This document shows, piece after piece, positions 5,100 through 5,426 of a DNA stretch of 5,426 bases. Source of the DNA: Flavobacteriales bacterium UBA7690 (GTDB lineage Bacteria; Bacteroidota; Bacteroidia; Flavobacteriales_F; PHOS-HE28); NCBI GenBank assembly GCA_002482775.1, contig DLGQ01000094.1:101935-107360 (forward strand). The letters are read 5' to 3'. The translations under genes were made by a program, and so were the position numbers. Within the stretch, counting starts at the first letter, position 1, and each line of letters opens with the position of its first letter. The notes beneath the pieces were generated by a model that ran no database searches, had not been told where the DNA came from, and saw only the letters and a program-made list of their open reading frames with translations.

Positions 5100-5426
5100 A
5101 TGCTCCGCATGATTCCCTACGCCGCCGAGAAAAGAGCCCTCTACGCCGCGGCCCGTGAGCGACTGCATGCCTTGTGGGCCGGGGAGCCGGATGCGATCGC
5201 GCGGATGGCGGGGGCGGCTTGTATTTTGCATGAGGCGATGCCGCATGCGTTCTGGACGGGCTTTTACCGGGTGGTCGGCGGCGGGCTGGTGATCGGGCCG
5301 TACCAGGGAACGCCGGGCTGCTCGCGGATCGGCTGGGGCAAGGGGGTTTGCGGGACGGCTTGGGCCAGCGGCGAGACGCAGGTGGTTCCGGACGTGCATG
5401 CGTTTCCGGGGCACATCGCCTGCGAC
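5100..5426 (+). CDS. msrC: Free methionine-(R)-sulfoxide reductase (GAF fold), N-terminal part, runs off the right edge
   Basis: 109 codons are visible from ATG 5100; a second in-frame ATG at 5109 is possible. GGAAGG at 5082-5087 is a modest ribosome-binding candidate for 5100. The peptide has the family order: an N-terminal helix (ALYAAARERLHALWAGEPD, 13-31), HEAMPHAFWTGFYRV (44-58), then the signature IGPYQGTPGCSRIGWGKGVC (65-84) and GETQVVPDVHAFPGHIACD (91-109). The three cysteines used by fRMsr enzymes are all present (C74, C84 and C108). Enzymes of this family (E. coli MsrC/YebR, yeast fRMsr) reduce free L-methionine-(R)-S-oxide in the cytoplasm using thioredoxin, protecting against oxidative damage. 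The family is about 150-180 aa, so roughly the last third is missing here. It starts 45 bp after the second lipoprotein. The family assignment is strong. Confidence 0.93.
   Translation, partial: MLRMIPYAAEKRALYAAARERLHALWAGEPDAIARMAGAACILHEAMPHAFWTGFYRVVGGGLVIGPYQGTPGCSRIGWGKGVCGTAWASGETQVVPDVHAFPGHIACD

Noticed and set aside
4619..5414. Open frames on the minus strand across the lipoprotein and msrC region
   Set aside because: They are Arg/Pro/Ser-rich with no domain and oppose the fRMsr motifs and the lipoprotein signal peptides.

Overview
The window is GC-rich, gene-dense bacterial chromosome. The organism is probably a member of the Verrucomicrobiota (Verrucomicrobiales-like). I infer this from the style of DnaX and of the small lipoproteins, and from several start sites without a Shine-Dalgarno sequence. 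No rRNA or other decisive marker is present, so this is only moderately confident.

Left and centre, all minus strand (reading right to left from about 3986): dnaX (clamp-loader subunit, 523 aa, GTG start), a 125-bp spacer filled with short degenerate repeats, ebfC/ybaB (nucleoid-associated protein, 100 aa), a membrane-anchored endonuclease/exonuclease/phosphatase-family protein (337 aa), an unrecognised multi-pass membrane protein (216 aa), and the first 61 codons of a family X DNA polymerase (polX) running off the left edge. The gaps after ebfC are 28, 42 and 68 bp, so these genes may be co-transcribed. The dnaX-ebfC pair is a classic replication/recombination neighbourhood. The recR gene that often follows is not here; its place is taken by the phosphatase-family gene.

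Right, all plus strand, divergent from dnaX: two small lipoprotein genes, each of which reads correctly only if one base is removed (a G in a run of eight G at 4361-4368, and probably a G near 4917-4919). They are followed by the first 109 codons of a free methionine-(R)-sulfoxide reductase (GAF-fold, msrC-like) running off the right edge.

The 178-bp divergent spacer 3987-4164 holds a compact palindromic element with two mutually exclusive hairpins and a strong Shine-Dalgarno sequence for the first lipoprotein. No RNA gene, CRISPR array, insertion sequence, phage gene or defence system is visible. The protein-coding content is mostly ordinary housekeeping. The least explained features are an 8-bp-periodic array between dnaX and ebfC, the nested palindrome at 4081-4105, the loss of two zinc-module cysteines in DnaX, and the paired frameshifts in the lipoproteins.
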